From Terriglobia bacterium (GTDB lineage: Bacteria > Acidobacteriota > Terriglobia > Terriglobales > Acidobacteriaceae), in the NCBI GenBank assembly GCA_020073285.1, contig JAIQFM010000036.1, positions 1 through 32,120 on the forward strand: a stretch of DNA of 32,120 bases, written 5' to 3'. The position numbers were made by a program, and so were the translations under genes. A model generated the notes under the pieces. That model was not told the DNA's origin. It did no database searches and saw only the letters and a program-made list of their open reading frames with translations. Below, piece after piece: positions 22,776-30,282 of this stretch. Positions within the stretch are counted from its first letter, which is position 1, and the number at the start of each line of letters is the position of its first letter.

Positions 22776-22874
22776 GACTGAAGTTCCCTAACGAAATTCT
22801 CGGTGTACCTCGGCATACTCGGTGTCTCGGTGGTGACAACCGAAACTCGAAACTGAAATTGTTCCGAGAAACTC

Positions 22875-23906
22875 ATGAGTGATATCGCGGTCATCGGCGC
22901 GGGGGCGTGGGGAACGGCGTTGTCCATCGTGCTCGGGCGCAAGGGCACGCACCACGTAAAGCTGTGGGCATTCGAAAAAGAAGTTTGTGAATCCATCCTG
23001 GCGCGCCGCAGCAACGGTCTTTTTCTCCCGGGTGCTAAGATTCCCGCCGCCGTCACTCCCACCAACCGCTTGGAGGAAGCGCTGCGTGGGGCGGAGATCG
23101 TGGTCAGCGTGATGCCGTCGCACCACTGCCGCGGGCTGTTCCGGCAAATGGCGCCCTACCTCGCACCGGAGATGCTGTTCGTCAGCGCCACCAAGGGCGT
23201 GGAAACCGACTCGCTGCAACGCATGAGCGAGGTCATCGCGCAGGTCCTGTGCGAAAGCCGATGCGTGCCCACGCCGCGCATCGGGGCGCTGAGCGGGCCG
23301 TCGTTCGCCACGGAAGTGGCGCGCGGCGATCCCACGGCCATCACTATCGCGTCGAAAGATTCTCAACTCGCCGAGACCGTGCAGCGCGAGTTCAGCGAGC
23401 CGTGCTTTCGTGTCTATACCAACGACGATGTCGCGGGCGTTGAGCTCGGCGGGTCGCTGAAGAACGTGATCGCCATCGCCGCCGGAGTTTGCGACGGATT
23501 GGGACTGGGCTTCAACACCATCGCGGCGCTGATCACGCGCGGCTTGGCGGAGATCACGCGCGTGGCGGTGGCCTGCGGCGCGCGTGCGGACACCATGGCT
23601 GGGCTGGCGGGGATCGGCGACCTGGTGCTCACCTGCACCGGCGGCTTGTCGCGCAACCGCACCGTGGGAGTGGAACTGGGCAGGGGGCGCAAGCTCGATG
23701 AGATTATCGCCGGCATGCACGGCATGGTCGCCGAAGGCGTACTGACCACGAAAGCGGCCGTCGGGCTGGCACGCAAGCATGCGGTGGAGATGCCGATCAC
23801 CGAGCAGATGGACGCCATCCTCAACCAGGGCAAGACGCCGCGCGACGCCATCCACGAACTGATGACCCGACCGGGCACCAGCGAAGTCGCCCTGCACCGC
23901 GCGTAA
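22875..23906 (+). CDS. gpsA: Glycerol-3-phosphate dehydrogenase [NAD(P)+]
   Basis: A 343-residue protein. The Rossmann loop is IAVIGAGAWGTALSIVLGRK. Active-site stretches include LSGPSFATEVARGDPTA, GGSLKNVIAIAAGVCDGLGL with the catalytic lysine, and GLAGIGDLVLTCTGGLSRNR. It reduces dihydroxyacetone phosphate to sn-glycerol-3-phosphate, the backbone for PlsY. The length is typical. It is the last gene of the long plus-strand run; a short heptad array (GGTGGCT units) follows the stop. Confidence 0.96.
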   Translation: MSDIAVIGAGAWGTALSIVLGRKGTHHVKLWAFEKEVCESILARRSNGLFLPGAKIPAAVTPTNRLEEALRGAEIVVSVMPSHHCRGLFRQMAPYLAPEMLFVSATKGVETDSLQRMSEVIAQVLCESRCVPTPRIGALSGPSFATEVARGDPTAITIASKDSQLAETVQREFSEPCFRVYTNDDVAGVELGGSLKNVIAIAAGVCDGLGLGFNTIAALITRGLAEITRVAVACGARADTMAGLAGIGDLVLTCTGGLSRNRTVGVELGRGRKLDEIIAGMHGMVAEGVLTTKAAVGLARKHAVEMPITEQMDAILNQGKTPRDAIHELMTRPGTSEVALHRA

Positions 23907-23944
23907 CGTGGTGGCTGGTGGCTGGCGGCTCGGAAACCTGCCAC
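23907..23944. repeat. Heptad array after gpsA
   Basis: GGTGGCT, GGTGGCT, GGCGGCT with a 7-nt period, followed by a partly complementary CTGCCACGCTGCC. Confidence 0.55.
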
Positions 23945-24056
23945 GCTGCCAATTTCACGTCGCGACATCACACGCATCGGTGTCGCTTTCCCATGACGCC
24001 GAACGCATCGCTGTGATAAAAGCCTCATTCGACGCAGGGGAAGACTTGCGCCGGCT

Positions 24057-24452
24057 ATGGCCATCCAAGTAGCGCGGACCGAATTCGACGAGCAACTGGG
24101 CTACCAATACTACGTTGCCTTCAATTCCCACGGCACCGCCGAGGAGGACGAAGTTCACGACCGGGTGCCGGTCGAGGTGGCAGTTTCGTTGTGCGAGAAC
24201 GGCGACCTGGCCGACTTCAGCTTCGAGCTGCCGAAGATCTGCCGCTCCCAAGCCGCGTTGACGTTCGTCAAGGAAGCCGCCAACGCGCGCTACATCGAGC
24301 CGCGCGTCTACATCACCATGCCGGAATTGAACGGCGACACGGTGGCACGCGCCGCCGGACGATTGGAACTCGATCTTGCCGGGCGCATCATCGGGCTGGC
24401 AATCCTCTGGTCGCCGATCGAGATGTTGCAATCGGCCGCGGAAATTTCCTAG
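24057..24452 (+). CDS. Unknown protein, C-terminus resembling DUF2283
   Basis: A 131-residue acidic protein. The N-terminal half (RTEFDEQLGYQYYVAFNSHG) and the middle (VPVEVAVSLCENGDLADFSF) look like beta strands. The end, RLELDLAGRIIGLAILWSP, has the D..GR..G.EI pattern of DUF2283 proteins. I cannot assign a function. A -10-like GATAAA follows TGT at 24012-24020. Its stop TAG overlaps the stop of the convergent K+ channel gene within CTAG (24449-24452), so there is no space for a separate terminator. Confidence 0.65.
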   Translation: MAIQVARTEFDEQLGYQYYVAFNSHGTAEEDEVHDRVPVEVAVSLCENGDLADFSFELPKICRSQAALTFVKEAANARYIEPRVYITMPELNGDTVARAAGRLELDLAGRIIGLAILWSPIEMLQSAAEIS

Positions 24453-25522
24453 CCGGCCGGGCCGGCGGCGGGAGGATGCGGCGCGTGGTGCGCTTCGTGC
24501 CGCGCCCGCCGTATTTCTTCCACGTCTCCCATGACGATCACCACCGTACCCGGCTGCAGGGCGAGGTTATCCGGCGGGTTGACCTGGAAATCGCGCGCGT
24601 GCTCGCTGGTGCCGGTCTTCACGGCCAGCGGCAGCAGGTGGTAGCGGGCGCGAAATTTCAGCTCCTCCATGCACTTGCCCACCCACGGCGAGCTGGCGGG
24701 AACCACGATCTCGTCAATCCGCAGGGTCTGGGACCTTTCGCGCAGCATCAGGTCCAGGAAGTTGGTGACGTGCGGACGCAGCGCCTCGCTGGCCAACCGC
24801 ATGCCGCCGATGGCGTTGGGCGACACGGCGGTATTGGCGCCGGCGCGCAGCATGCGGTCGGCGAATTTCATGTCGGCGCAGCGCGCCACGATGCGCACCT
24901 TGGGATTCTTCTGCCGCACCATGACGGTGGTGACCAGGTTGTCTTTGTCGCTGGCGACGGCGGCGATCACGCACTTGGCGCGGTCCAGCCCGGCGGCGTC
25001 GAGCACGCTCTCCTCGGTGGCGTCGCCAATGACGTACAGGATTTCCTTGTAGCGTCCGCTTTCGTGGTCCCGGAAGCGCTTGATGTTGTCTTCCTGGCCC
25101 TCGATCACCAGGAACGGCGTGTTGGTCTTGTGGAATTCCTCGACCGCGTAGCGCCCGGTGTCGCCCAGTCCGCACACGATGAAGTGGTCTTTCAGGGCCT
25201 GGATGCGCTTCTGCATGGTACGTCTCCAGAACAGGTTGTGGATCTCTCCCCCGACCAGGAAAGCGGTGACCACGGAAAACACGTACACCGTGATCATCAC
25301 GCCCACGCTGACCACGAACATGTTGAAGATGCGCAGCGCGGGATTGTGGCTGCTGTCGATGATCTCGCCGTAGCCCACCCCGGCCAGCGTGATCACCGCC
25401 ATGTACAGCGAATTGAGGAAGGTGACCTCCGGCCCGCCCAGCACGTGGTAGCCGATAACCGCAATCGCGGTCATCGAGCTCAAGGCCAGGATGGCGTAGA
25501 GGAGCCGTCGGCGGATGTTCAT
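24449..25522 (-). CDS. Two-helix potassium channel with TrkA/RCK domains
   Basis: A 357-residue protein. Residues 1-90 hold the pore module: helix LLYAILALSSMTAIAVIGYH, pore loop with TLAGVGYGEI, and helix FNMFVVSVGVMITVYVFSVV. The RCK-N Rossmann domain starts at HFIVCGLGDTGRYAVEEF, and RCK-C (TrkA-C) spans about 265-345. It should be a ligand-gated K+ channel similar to MthK. The filter reads GVGYG, where the usual motif is TVGYG. An extended -10 box at 25594-25604 leaves a leader of about 65 nt. The C-terminal tail is His/Ala/Pro-rich. Confidence 0.9.
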   Translation of the reverse strand: MNIRRRLLYAILALSSMTAIAVIGYHVLGGPEVTFLNSLYMAVITLAGVGYGEIIDSSHNPALRIFNMFVVSVGVMITVYVFSVVTAFLVGGEIHNLFWRRTMQKRIQALKDHFIVCGLGDTGRYAVEEFHKTNTPFLVIEGQEDNIKRFRDHESGRYKEILYVIGDATEESVLDAAGLDRAKCVIAAVASDKDNLVTTVMVRQKNPKVRIVARCADMKFADRMLRAGANTAVSPNAIGGMRLASEALRPHVTNFLDLMLRERSQTLRIDEIVVPASSPWVGKCMEELKFRARYHLLPLAVKTGTSEHARDFQVNPPDNLALQPGTVVIVMGDVEEIRRARHEAHHAPHPPAAGPAG

Positions 25523-25593
25523 GCGTGGTCCCGGCGCCCCGCGATCGCGCCTGGGAGTGAAATTCGCTCAAATTCGGGGCGGGAAGCAGCGCG

Positions 25594-25604
25594 ATTTTAG
25601 CACA
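25594..25604 (-). promoter_or_regulatory. Extended -10 promoter of the K+ channel gene
   Basis: TGTGC-TAAAAT on the minus strand, nearly the same as the SRP RNA promoter. Transcription would start near 25587. Confidence 0.5.
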
Positions 25605-25684
25605 GGCGCGCGGGGCTCGATTTGTGTTGCGAGTTTCGAGTTTAGTTACCGGTCGCCCAAGATCGGATTGACAACCGTCGGGGC

Positions 25685-25700
25685 CGGAACAGGAGTTCCG
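25685..25700. promoter_or_regulatory. Dyad upstream of the toxin-antitoxin operon
   Basis: CGGAAC-AGGA-GTTCCG has 6-bp perfect arms. It lies 23 bp upstream of the -35 box of the toxin gene and could bind the XRE antitoxin. Confidence 0.35.
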
Positions 25701-25722
25701 AGCATCGCGAAAAAGGCGGCTT

Positions 25723-25750
25723 TTGTTACTGTAGCACTGAGTGTTATACT
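25723..25750 (+). promoter_or_regulatory. Promoter of the toxin-antitoxin operon
   Basis: TTGTTA, a 16-nt spacer, then TATACT. The start site would fall near 25757, two to five bases before the toxin start codon. Confidence 0.55.
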
Positions 25751-25761
25751 TATAGAGTGTG

Positions 25762-26148
25762 ATGCGCGTCTTCAAGAATAAGGCGTTCTCGCGGTTCGCT
25801 GACGGGAACAAGATCTCCGACGAGGACCTATGCGATACGGTGCAGCGGGCATCCCGGGGTTTGATCGACGCCAACCTCGGTGGCGGAGTCATCAAGCAGC
25901 GGATCGCCCGGAAGGGCGGAGGTAAATCAGGTGGATTCCGCTCGATGATCCTGTTCAGAGTGGGAAACAGGGCTGTTTTCGTTCACGGATTCGCGAAGAA
26001 GGACCTTGGCAATATCAATCCGAATGAACTGAAGGCCCTGAAGAAATTAGCGCGGATCATGCTTGGGTATTCAGACGCCCAGATCGCAACCGTGGTCGCG
26101 TTGGGAACATTGTTTGAGGTGAAATGCAATGGCAAAACAGTATCGTAG
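25762..26148 (+). CDS. RelE/HigB-type toxin
   Basis: A 128-residue basic protein. The pattern is RVFKNKAFSRFADGNKISDE, then GGGVIKQRIARKGGGKSGGF, then RSMILFRVGNRAVFVHGFAK and KKDLGNINPNELKALKKLA. This matches the HigB-2/RelE subgroup whose members cleave mRNA on the ribosome. The toxin comes first and the XRE antitoxin second, as in higBA. The genes overlap by 20 nt, so they are co-translated. A GTG at 25759 is the alternative start. The promoter is so close that the mRNA is probably leaderless. Confidence 0.85.
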   Translation: MRVFKNKAFSRFADGNKISDEDLCDTVQRASRGLIDANLGGGVIKQRIARKGGGKSGGFRSMILFRVGNRAVFVHGFAKKDLGNINPNELKALKKLARIMLGYSDAQIATVVALGTLFEVKCNGKTVS

Positions 26149-26446
26149 CGGCCTGATGGCTTCCATCCACGGAACTGCGAAAGGTCTGCACAAGGCGGGG
26201 GTCATGTCGAAGCGCACCCTGCGCGAGTTCGACGAACTCTGCCTGACGCCGGTCCGGCCGCTCCCGCCCAAAAAAATTCGGCAGCTTCGGTTGCGCGAAG
26301 GGGCAAGCCAGGCGGTCTTTGCGCGCTATTTGAACGTGTCCACCGGCTTGATCAGCCAATGGGAGCGTGGCGAAAAGCGCCCACAGGGGGCCTCTCTCAA
26401 GCTGCTGAACCTTGTGGCGCAGAAGGGTCTAAACTCTGTCGCGTAG
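26129..26446 (+). CDS. XRE/HTH antitoxin (HigA-like)
   Basis: A 105-residue protein. An N-terminal segment (YRSGLMASIHGTAKGLHKAG) likely binds the toxin. The helix-turn-helix domain reads KKIRQLRLREGASQAVFARY, then LNVSTGLISQWERGEKRPQG, a standard Cro/CI fold. It should neutralise the toxin and repress the operon. The start overlaps the toxin's end by 20 nt. The family order and sizes fit a type II module. Confidence 0.88.
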   Translation: MAKQYRSGLMASIHGTAKGLHKAGVMSKRTLREFDELCLTPVRPLPPKKIRQLRLREGASQAVFARYLNVSTGLISQWERGEKRPQGASLKLLNLVAQKGLNSVA

Positions 26447-26532
26447 CCTGCACGAGATCGTTGGACCCCAAGCCGCATCATCGGGTGATCGGGAAAACAT
26501 ACTCACGCTGTCTTTTCCCCGGGAAACCTTGC

Positions 26533-27468
26533 CTAGACAATCTCGTCATCCCTCGCGCCGTCTAATCGGATCTGCTTTACGCGTTGCACAACTTCATAAA
26601 CCTTTATGACCGTATTCTCTGGTCTCAGTCTTCCTCCCTTCTCGACCATCTTCCAGTGCAGGTTGACTCTCAGCCGGTCGCCCTCAGCGAATTTGTACTT
26701 ACGTCGGTGAACGTCTTCCCAGAACTCCTTGTCTTCTATGGCCGCGGATACAGTCGCTCCCCGTTCAAAAAACGTCCACTTCGGCCCTTCGACAAAGGAA
26801 AGCTTGGAAACGATTAGCGTGGCGTCGCGATTACCCTCGTCCGGTGCTTCGCCCTCCGCCAACTCCAGCGGGTCCGGTTCCAAGTACTTGGCCTCGTCTT
26901 TCTCGATCGTCGTCGGTTCTGCGGCGGGTTCTGGAGTTTTCGGCTGCATTTTGATTGTGTCTATGCCTGGCTCGCGCAGCGGCTGCACCGCGCGTCCCAG
27001 TGCCTGTCGCAACTGAGGGTCATTGAGAAAAACATTTATCGTATTCGAGACAGTCTTCTTTTGCCCGAACAGAACTAAGTCGAAGTTGTTCCCGACTTGA
27101 GTTACCTTATCCGGCTTGTGGCCCCTCAACCACTTCAGCACGCCAATGAGGGACTCCCTTTTATGCCAGACCACTAAGCCAATTGCAGCAGCGAGCTCAG
27201 CCGCACTCAGAAACGGATGGGCTGTTATGAGCGACTTCGCGTTTTCAATTAACGTCTGTACCAACTGGACAGTTACATCGAAAGACCCCGTCTTGAAGTC
27301 AGACTCGACGAACACTACGGCTTGACTGGCCTCGCCGTTTGCCAGTTCGTTAGCCCGTCGGAAGAGTTCGTTGTACCCGGTAAGCGCGTTACCCAGAACG
27401 CTGGCATCAATCTTGCCCGATTCGACCTCTCGTCCACCAAACACCAGGCGGATCTCTGTAGAACTCAT
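26533..27468 (-). CDS. Unknown two-domain protein of the accessory island
   Basis: A 311-residue protein from ATG 27468, which has GGAG six bases upstream. The N-terminal domain starts EIRLVFGGREVESGKIDASV and LGNALTGYNELFRRANELAN. A hydrophobic stretch (HPFLSAAELAAAIGLVVWHK) follows and could be a membrane or buried helix. An acidic, Pro/Glu-rich linker lies at about 190-225 (PEPAAEPTTIEKDEAKYLEP), then a beta-rich C-terminal domain of about 85 residues. The GKIDA..L..AL.G pattern recalls a family of unknown proteins seen near phage-defence genes, but I cannot name it firmly. It follows the other unknown gene on the same strand with a 110-bp gap. Confidence 0.6.
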   Translation of the reverse strand: MSSTEIRLVFGGREVESGKIDASVLGNALTGYNELFRRANELANGEASQAVVFVESDFKTGSFDVTVQLVQTLIENAKSLITAHPFLSAAELAAAIGLVVWHKRESLIGVLKWLRGHKPDKVTQVGNNFDLVLFGQKKTVSNTINVFLNDPQLRQALGRAVQPLREPGIDTIKMQPKTPEPAAEPTTIEKDEAKYLEPDPLELAEGEAPDEGNRDATLIVSKLSFVEGPKWTFFERGATVSAAIEDKEFWEDVHRRKYKFAEGDRLRVNLHWKMVEKGGRLRPENTVIKVYEVVQRVKQIRLDGARDDEIV

Positions 27469-27578
27469 GCGGCGCTCCATTTTGCACGGATGAGCAGCGA
27501 ATTATTGTGCGGAAGAAGGTCAGCACTTTATCCTGCTCACGCCGTTAATTCTGAGGCGTGGGGTACCGTCAATGGCAT

Positions 27579-28262
27579 TCAGCGAACGACGATCTTGGGC
27601 CGAGACTCCGGGGGAGAAACAGAGGACCACAGCGAACTGATCTCCTGGCACGCGTTCCTGATCGTCCGATTGAAGTGCGATAACGGGAGATGCGAAATGA
27701 TTTCCTCGCCCGTTGTCGTGTTCAGGTACACGACGTTCCTCGCGCGGATTCTGTGGCCGCTTGCAATGGCAGCTTTTCTGATCAGGTGCAACAAGAGGTC
27801 GATGTACTCCGCCGTCTTGTGTTTGGCAACGCCAATCTTGATCAACACAACCGTGCCGTTCTCTTCTACCCAAAGGTCAGGTTGCGCTGTGATTGTCACG
27901 CGACCAACAGTGAACGAGATGCGGTGGTTCGACAAAACACGGAAGTTTCGCCTGCCATAAAGGTCGTCGTACGCGACTACCGCATCAATGTTGCGGCGGG
28001 CTTTCGTTCGTGCGTTTCTAGAGAACCCGGGGTCGTTTTCGATCGCGGTGAGTTCTTCGATGACTCGCCGGATAACACGCACGTCGTTAGCGCCGCGATG
28101 ATATTCGCGTGCAACATCGATGGTCCGCTTGTAATACGCGCTTCGCCCTGCTCCTTCACCACGATCCCTGTACTTAAATGGACGTAGTTTGACCAGGCGA
28201 GTGGCGGGAGAGGAGTTCGCAATTTCCGCAACACACGTCGCGGACACTCGAATTGGTTTCAT
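27579..28262 (-). CDS. Unknown protein, possible PD-(D/E)XK-like nuclease fold
   Basis: A 227-residue basic protein from ATG 28262 (TTG 28283 is an alternative). The core reads HRISFTVGRVTITAQPDLWV, then ENGTVVLIKIGVAKHKTAEY, then RARNVVYLNTTTGEEI. A PDL followed by a beta strand with ..LIK.. is the layout of PD-(D/E)XK enzymes, but the acidic residue before the lysine is replaced by Leu-Ile, so activity is uncertain. The N-terminal basic part (RLVKLRPFKYRDRGEGAG) could bind nucleic acid. GC is lower than in the flanking housekeeping genes. It probably works with the downstream unknown gene. Confidence 0.55.
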   Translation of the reverse strand: MKPIRVSATCVAEIANSSPATRLVKLRPFKYRDRGEGAGRSAYYKRTIDVAREYHRGANDVRVIRRVIEELTAIENDPGFSRNARTKARRNIDAVVAYDDLYGRRNFRVLSNHRISFTVGRVTITAQPDLWVEENGTVVLIKIGVAKHKTAEYIDLLLHLIRKAAIASGHRIRARNVVYLNTTTGEEIISHLPLSHFNRTIRNACQEISSLWSSVSPPESRPKIVVR

Positions 28263-28311
28263 TGTGGGAGTCGTTCCTTTCAAACGTGGATTAAATTTCG
28301 CGGGCCCACGC

Positions 28312-28427
28312 TTGACGGAGCGATGAGATGGCTGGTAATGTTCGGGTCGCTATAACGGTCGACCGCGCTCCGTCGTGCGGTTGATCTGGCCAGGCGAATC
28401 TCCTAAATTCGTCTGGCCTTTTATTTT
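28312..28427 (+). ncRNA. Candidate intergenic RNA ending in a terminator
   Basis: TTGACG (28312-28317), an 18-nt spacer and TAATGT (28336-28341) form a possible promoter. The region also has GACGGAGCG (28314-28322) paired with CGCTCCGTC (28366-28374), and GGTCG with CGACC inside it. It ends at the terminator at 28388-28427. No ORF is present on the plus strand. If the promoter is real, the RNA is about 78 nt. The dyad partly overlaps the promoter, so one of the two readings may be wrong. Confidence 0.35.
28388..28427 (+). terminator. Rho-independent terminator
   Basis: GGCCAGGCGAAT, a short loop, ATTCGTCTGGCC, then TTTTATTTT. The 12-bp stem has one G-T pair. The T-run places it on the plus strand, although no plus-strand protein gene lies just upstream. 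Confidence 0.8.
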
Positions 28428-28563
28428 CAAGTCCCACCATCGCGCGAATCTAGTGTTCGTGTCAATACCTTGGCGTTTTTCACTCAAATCGGGGCAATCT
28501 AGATTAAGATATGCGTTTTCATTGCGATACAGCTTGGCAGCCGTATTTTGTTTGCTACACAAT

Positions 28564-28603
28564 TGTGGAGAATCTGTGGATAAGGGGCGCTAAGTGTGAA
28601 TAA
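28564..28603 (+). promoter_or_regulatory. Cluster of three DnaA-box-like sites
   Basis: TGTGGAGAA (28564), TGTGGATAA (28575, a perfect DnaA box) and TGTGAATAA (28595), all in the same orientation, 11 and 20 nt apart. The spacing is close to one and two helical turns. The flank at 28495-28560 is AT-richer than the rest. It may be a DnaA-binding region or part of an origin; no dnaA, dnaN or rpmH gene is in the window. Confidence 0.45.
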
Positions 28604-28686
28604 CGGGCGACAATTGACAGCCCTTTGCAGGCACTCACCCCAAAATAATTCCGCCCATATCACAGCTTTTTCTCCCCGAATGGTGC

Positions 28687-28692
28687 TATACA
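28687..28692 (+). promoter_or_regulatory. Possible extended -10 box
   Basis: TG-C-TATACA. It could drive the gene at 29153 with a leader of about 450 nt. No clear -35 box is present. Confidence 0.3.
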
Positions 28693-28699
28693 TGCCCTG

Positions 28700-29152
28700 T
28701 GAGCTGAACCGCTCCGACGGCCCCGGTTGCTAACCGTGATTTTCATCACCTTCTACTAGCACCGCCGTCCACGAGCCCAGCCCACACTTCGGACCCGCAG
28801 TCCGCTGAAACCGATTTCGCCGACGCCACGCCATGACGCCTTCGCATCTGCCGCTATCCGTGCCTTCAGCTTCTCGGACCCTTGCGCCTTGCACCGCTCC
28901 ACCGTCGACCAAAGCCTGCCCCGAGCGAAGTCGAGGGGACCGTAGACCGCCGACCCACCCGGCCATCGACCAGCGACCAACGACTAACGACTGTCTTTTC
29001 AATATTTTGCCTCTAACCCCCTATTCCTCAAAGATCTACAAGCCATTTCCTCCTAAGCCCATGATTCCCAAAGATCGACCCCGGGGGGAGGGGGGTACTG
29101 CTTTAGCCGTCGACCATCGACCGTCGACCGTCGACGCGACTGAAAGGAGCTC
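28700..29152. repeat. Gene-free region with heptad arrays
   Basis: From about 28897 to 28995 and again at 29103-29141 there are CCGTCGA/CCATCGA and CGACTAA-type heptads. The remainder (28700-28895) shows no gene or clear motif. The second array ends next to the AAGGAG ribosome site of the following gene. Confidence 0.6.
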
Positions 29153-29638
29153 ATGAAAATCCCCCGCTGTCAGCACATTAAAGTCAACGGAACCCAGTGC
29201 GGATCGCCTGCCCTCCGCGACAACCGCCACTGCTACTTCCACTCGCGCAATCAGCTCACGCCCGCCAACGCCAGCCCCTTCGACTTCCCGCTCCTGGAAG
29301 ACGCCAACGCCGTCCAGATGGCGCTCATGCAGGTCATCCGCGCCATCGCCGATGGCACAATTGAAAACAAGCGCGCCAGCCTTCTCCTCTACGCCCTGCA
29401 AACCGCTTCTTTCAATCTCAAGCGCGCCACCTTCGAACCCGAAACCACGAATGTTGTCCTCGACCCGTCTTCTCCCGCCCAGGAGGTCGTACCCGCAGTC
29501 GACCCCATCGAATTCCTCCGCGCCATGAATCGCCAGATCACCGGATCCGATAATCTCGCAACTCAGGACTCACAACTCGCAACTCCTTCCGACTACACCG
29601 ATCCGGTCGTGCAATATATGTCCCAGATGAACCGATGA
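29153..29638 (+). CDS. Unknown protein with an N-terminal Cys/His zinc-like site
   Basis: A 161-residue protein with AAAGGAG just before the ATG. The first 32 residues hold Cys and His spaced like a small zinc site: PRCQHIKVNGTQCGSPALRD then NRHCYFHSRN. A helical middle follows (DANAVQMALMQVIRAIADGT, ASLLLYALQTASFNLKRATF). The tail is low-complexity and partly encoded by a heptad array (DNLATQDSQLATPSD). Similar short proteins seem common in Acidobacteriota, from memory. Function unknown; nucleic-acid or protein binding is possible. Confidence 0.65.
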   Translation: MKIPRCQHIKVNGTQCGSPALRDNRHCYFHSRNQLTPANASPFDFPLLEDANAVQMALMQVIRAIADGTIENKRASLLLYALQTASFNLKRATFEPETTNVVLDPSSPAQEVVPAVDPIEFLRAMNRQITGSDNLATQDSQLATPSDYTDPVVQYMSQMNR

Positions 29639-29672
29639 CGCCGCTCGCAACTCGCAACTCACAACTCGCCGT
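29558..29672. repeat. Heptad arrays at the end of, and after, the unknown gene
   Basis: 29558-29591 lies inside the coding region: CTCGCAA, CTCAGGA, CTCACAA, CTCGCAA. 29641-29672 repeats the same units in the 42-bp gap before mobA. Confidence 0.7.
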
Positions 29673-29680
29673 GGCATATC

Positions 29681-30280
29681 ATGTCTCCTATGTCGCAAGC
29701 GGCGGCGTTCGTGATTGCCGGCGGGCAGAGCTCGCGCATGGGACGCGACAAGGCGTTCCTCGAGCTCGACGGCCGCACTCTGCTCGAACGCGCGCTGGCC
29801 TTGGCACGCAGCGTCAGCGAGGACGTGAAGATCGTCGGCCGGCGGGACAAGTTCGCTGCCTATGGAGCGGTGATCGAGGACGTATATCCCGGGCAGGGAC
29901 CGCTGGCCGGAATTCACGCGGCGCTGATCTCGAGTTCCGCGGAATTGAACCTGATGTTGGGCGTGGATACGCCCTTCCTGGACGCGCGCTTTGTGCAGTA
30001 TCTGATCGAGCAGGCGGAGGCGAGCAAGACGACGGTCACGGTGCCGGTCGCTGCCGCTCAACCGCAGCCGCTGTGCGCGGTTTATCGGCGAGAGTTTGCC
30101 GCCGTCGCTGAAGAGGCGCTCCGGCAGCGGCGCAACAACATCGTGCCGCTGTTCGCCAAGGTCACGACGCGCGAGATCGGCGATTCCGAGCTGCGCCAAA
30201 TGGCTTTTGACCCCATAATGTTCGAGAATCTCAATACGCCCGAGGAGTGGGACGAGGCGCGGAAACGGGTTGGAAGATGA
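29681..30280 (+). CDS. mobA: Molybdenum cofactor guanylyltransferase
   Basis: A 199-residue protein. The nucleotide-binding start is FVIAGGQSSRMGRDKAFLEL, followed by VYPGQGPLAGIHAALISSSA and the metal-binding LMLGVDTPFLDARFV. It transfers GMP from GTP to molybdopterin to make the bis-MGD precursor. The C-terminal part (MFENLNTPEEWDEAR) is typical of MobA. The ATG at 29681 is directly before MSQAAAFVIAGG. No other moa or mob genes are in the window, so it stands apart from its pathway. Confidence 0.92.
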   Translation: MSPMSQAAAFVIAGGQSSRMGRDKAFLELDGRTLLERALALARSVSEDVKIVGRRDKFAAYGAVIEDVYPGQGPLAGIHAALISSSAELNLMLGVDTPFLDARFVQYLIEQAEASKTTVTVPVAAAQPQPLCAVYRREFAAVAEEALRQRRNNIVPLFAKVTTREIGDSELRQMAFDPIMFENLNTPEEWDEARKRVGR

Positions 30281-30282
30281 AG

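Noticed and set aside
24191-25600. 469-residue plus-strand ORF
   Set aside because: Antisense to the K+ channel gene and out of frame with the unknown gene at 24057; composition is rich in His, Arg and Gly as in shadows.
28340-28390. tRNA gene
   Set aside because: A stem and a GGTCGACC segment looked tRNA-like, but there is no T-loop, anticodon arm or acceptor pairing.
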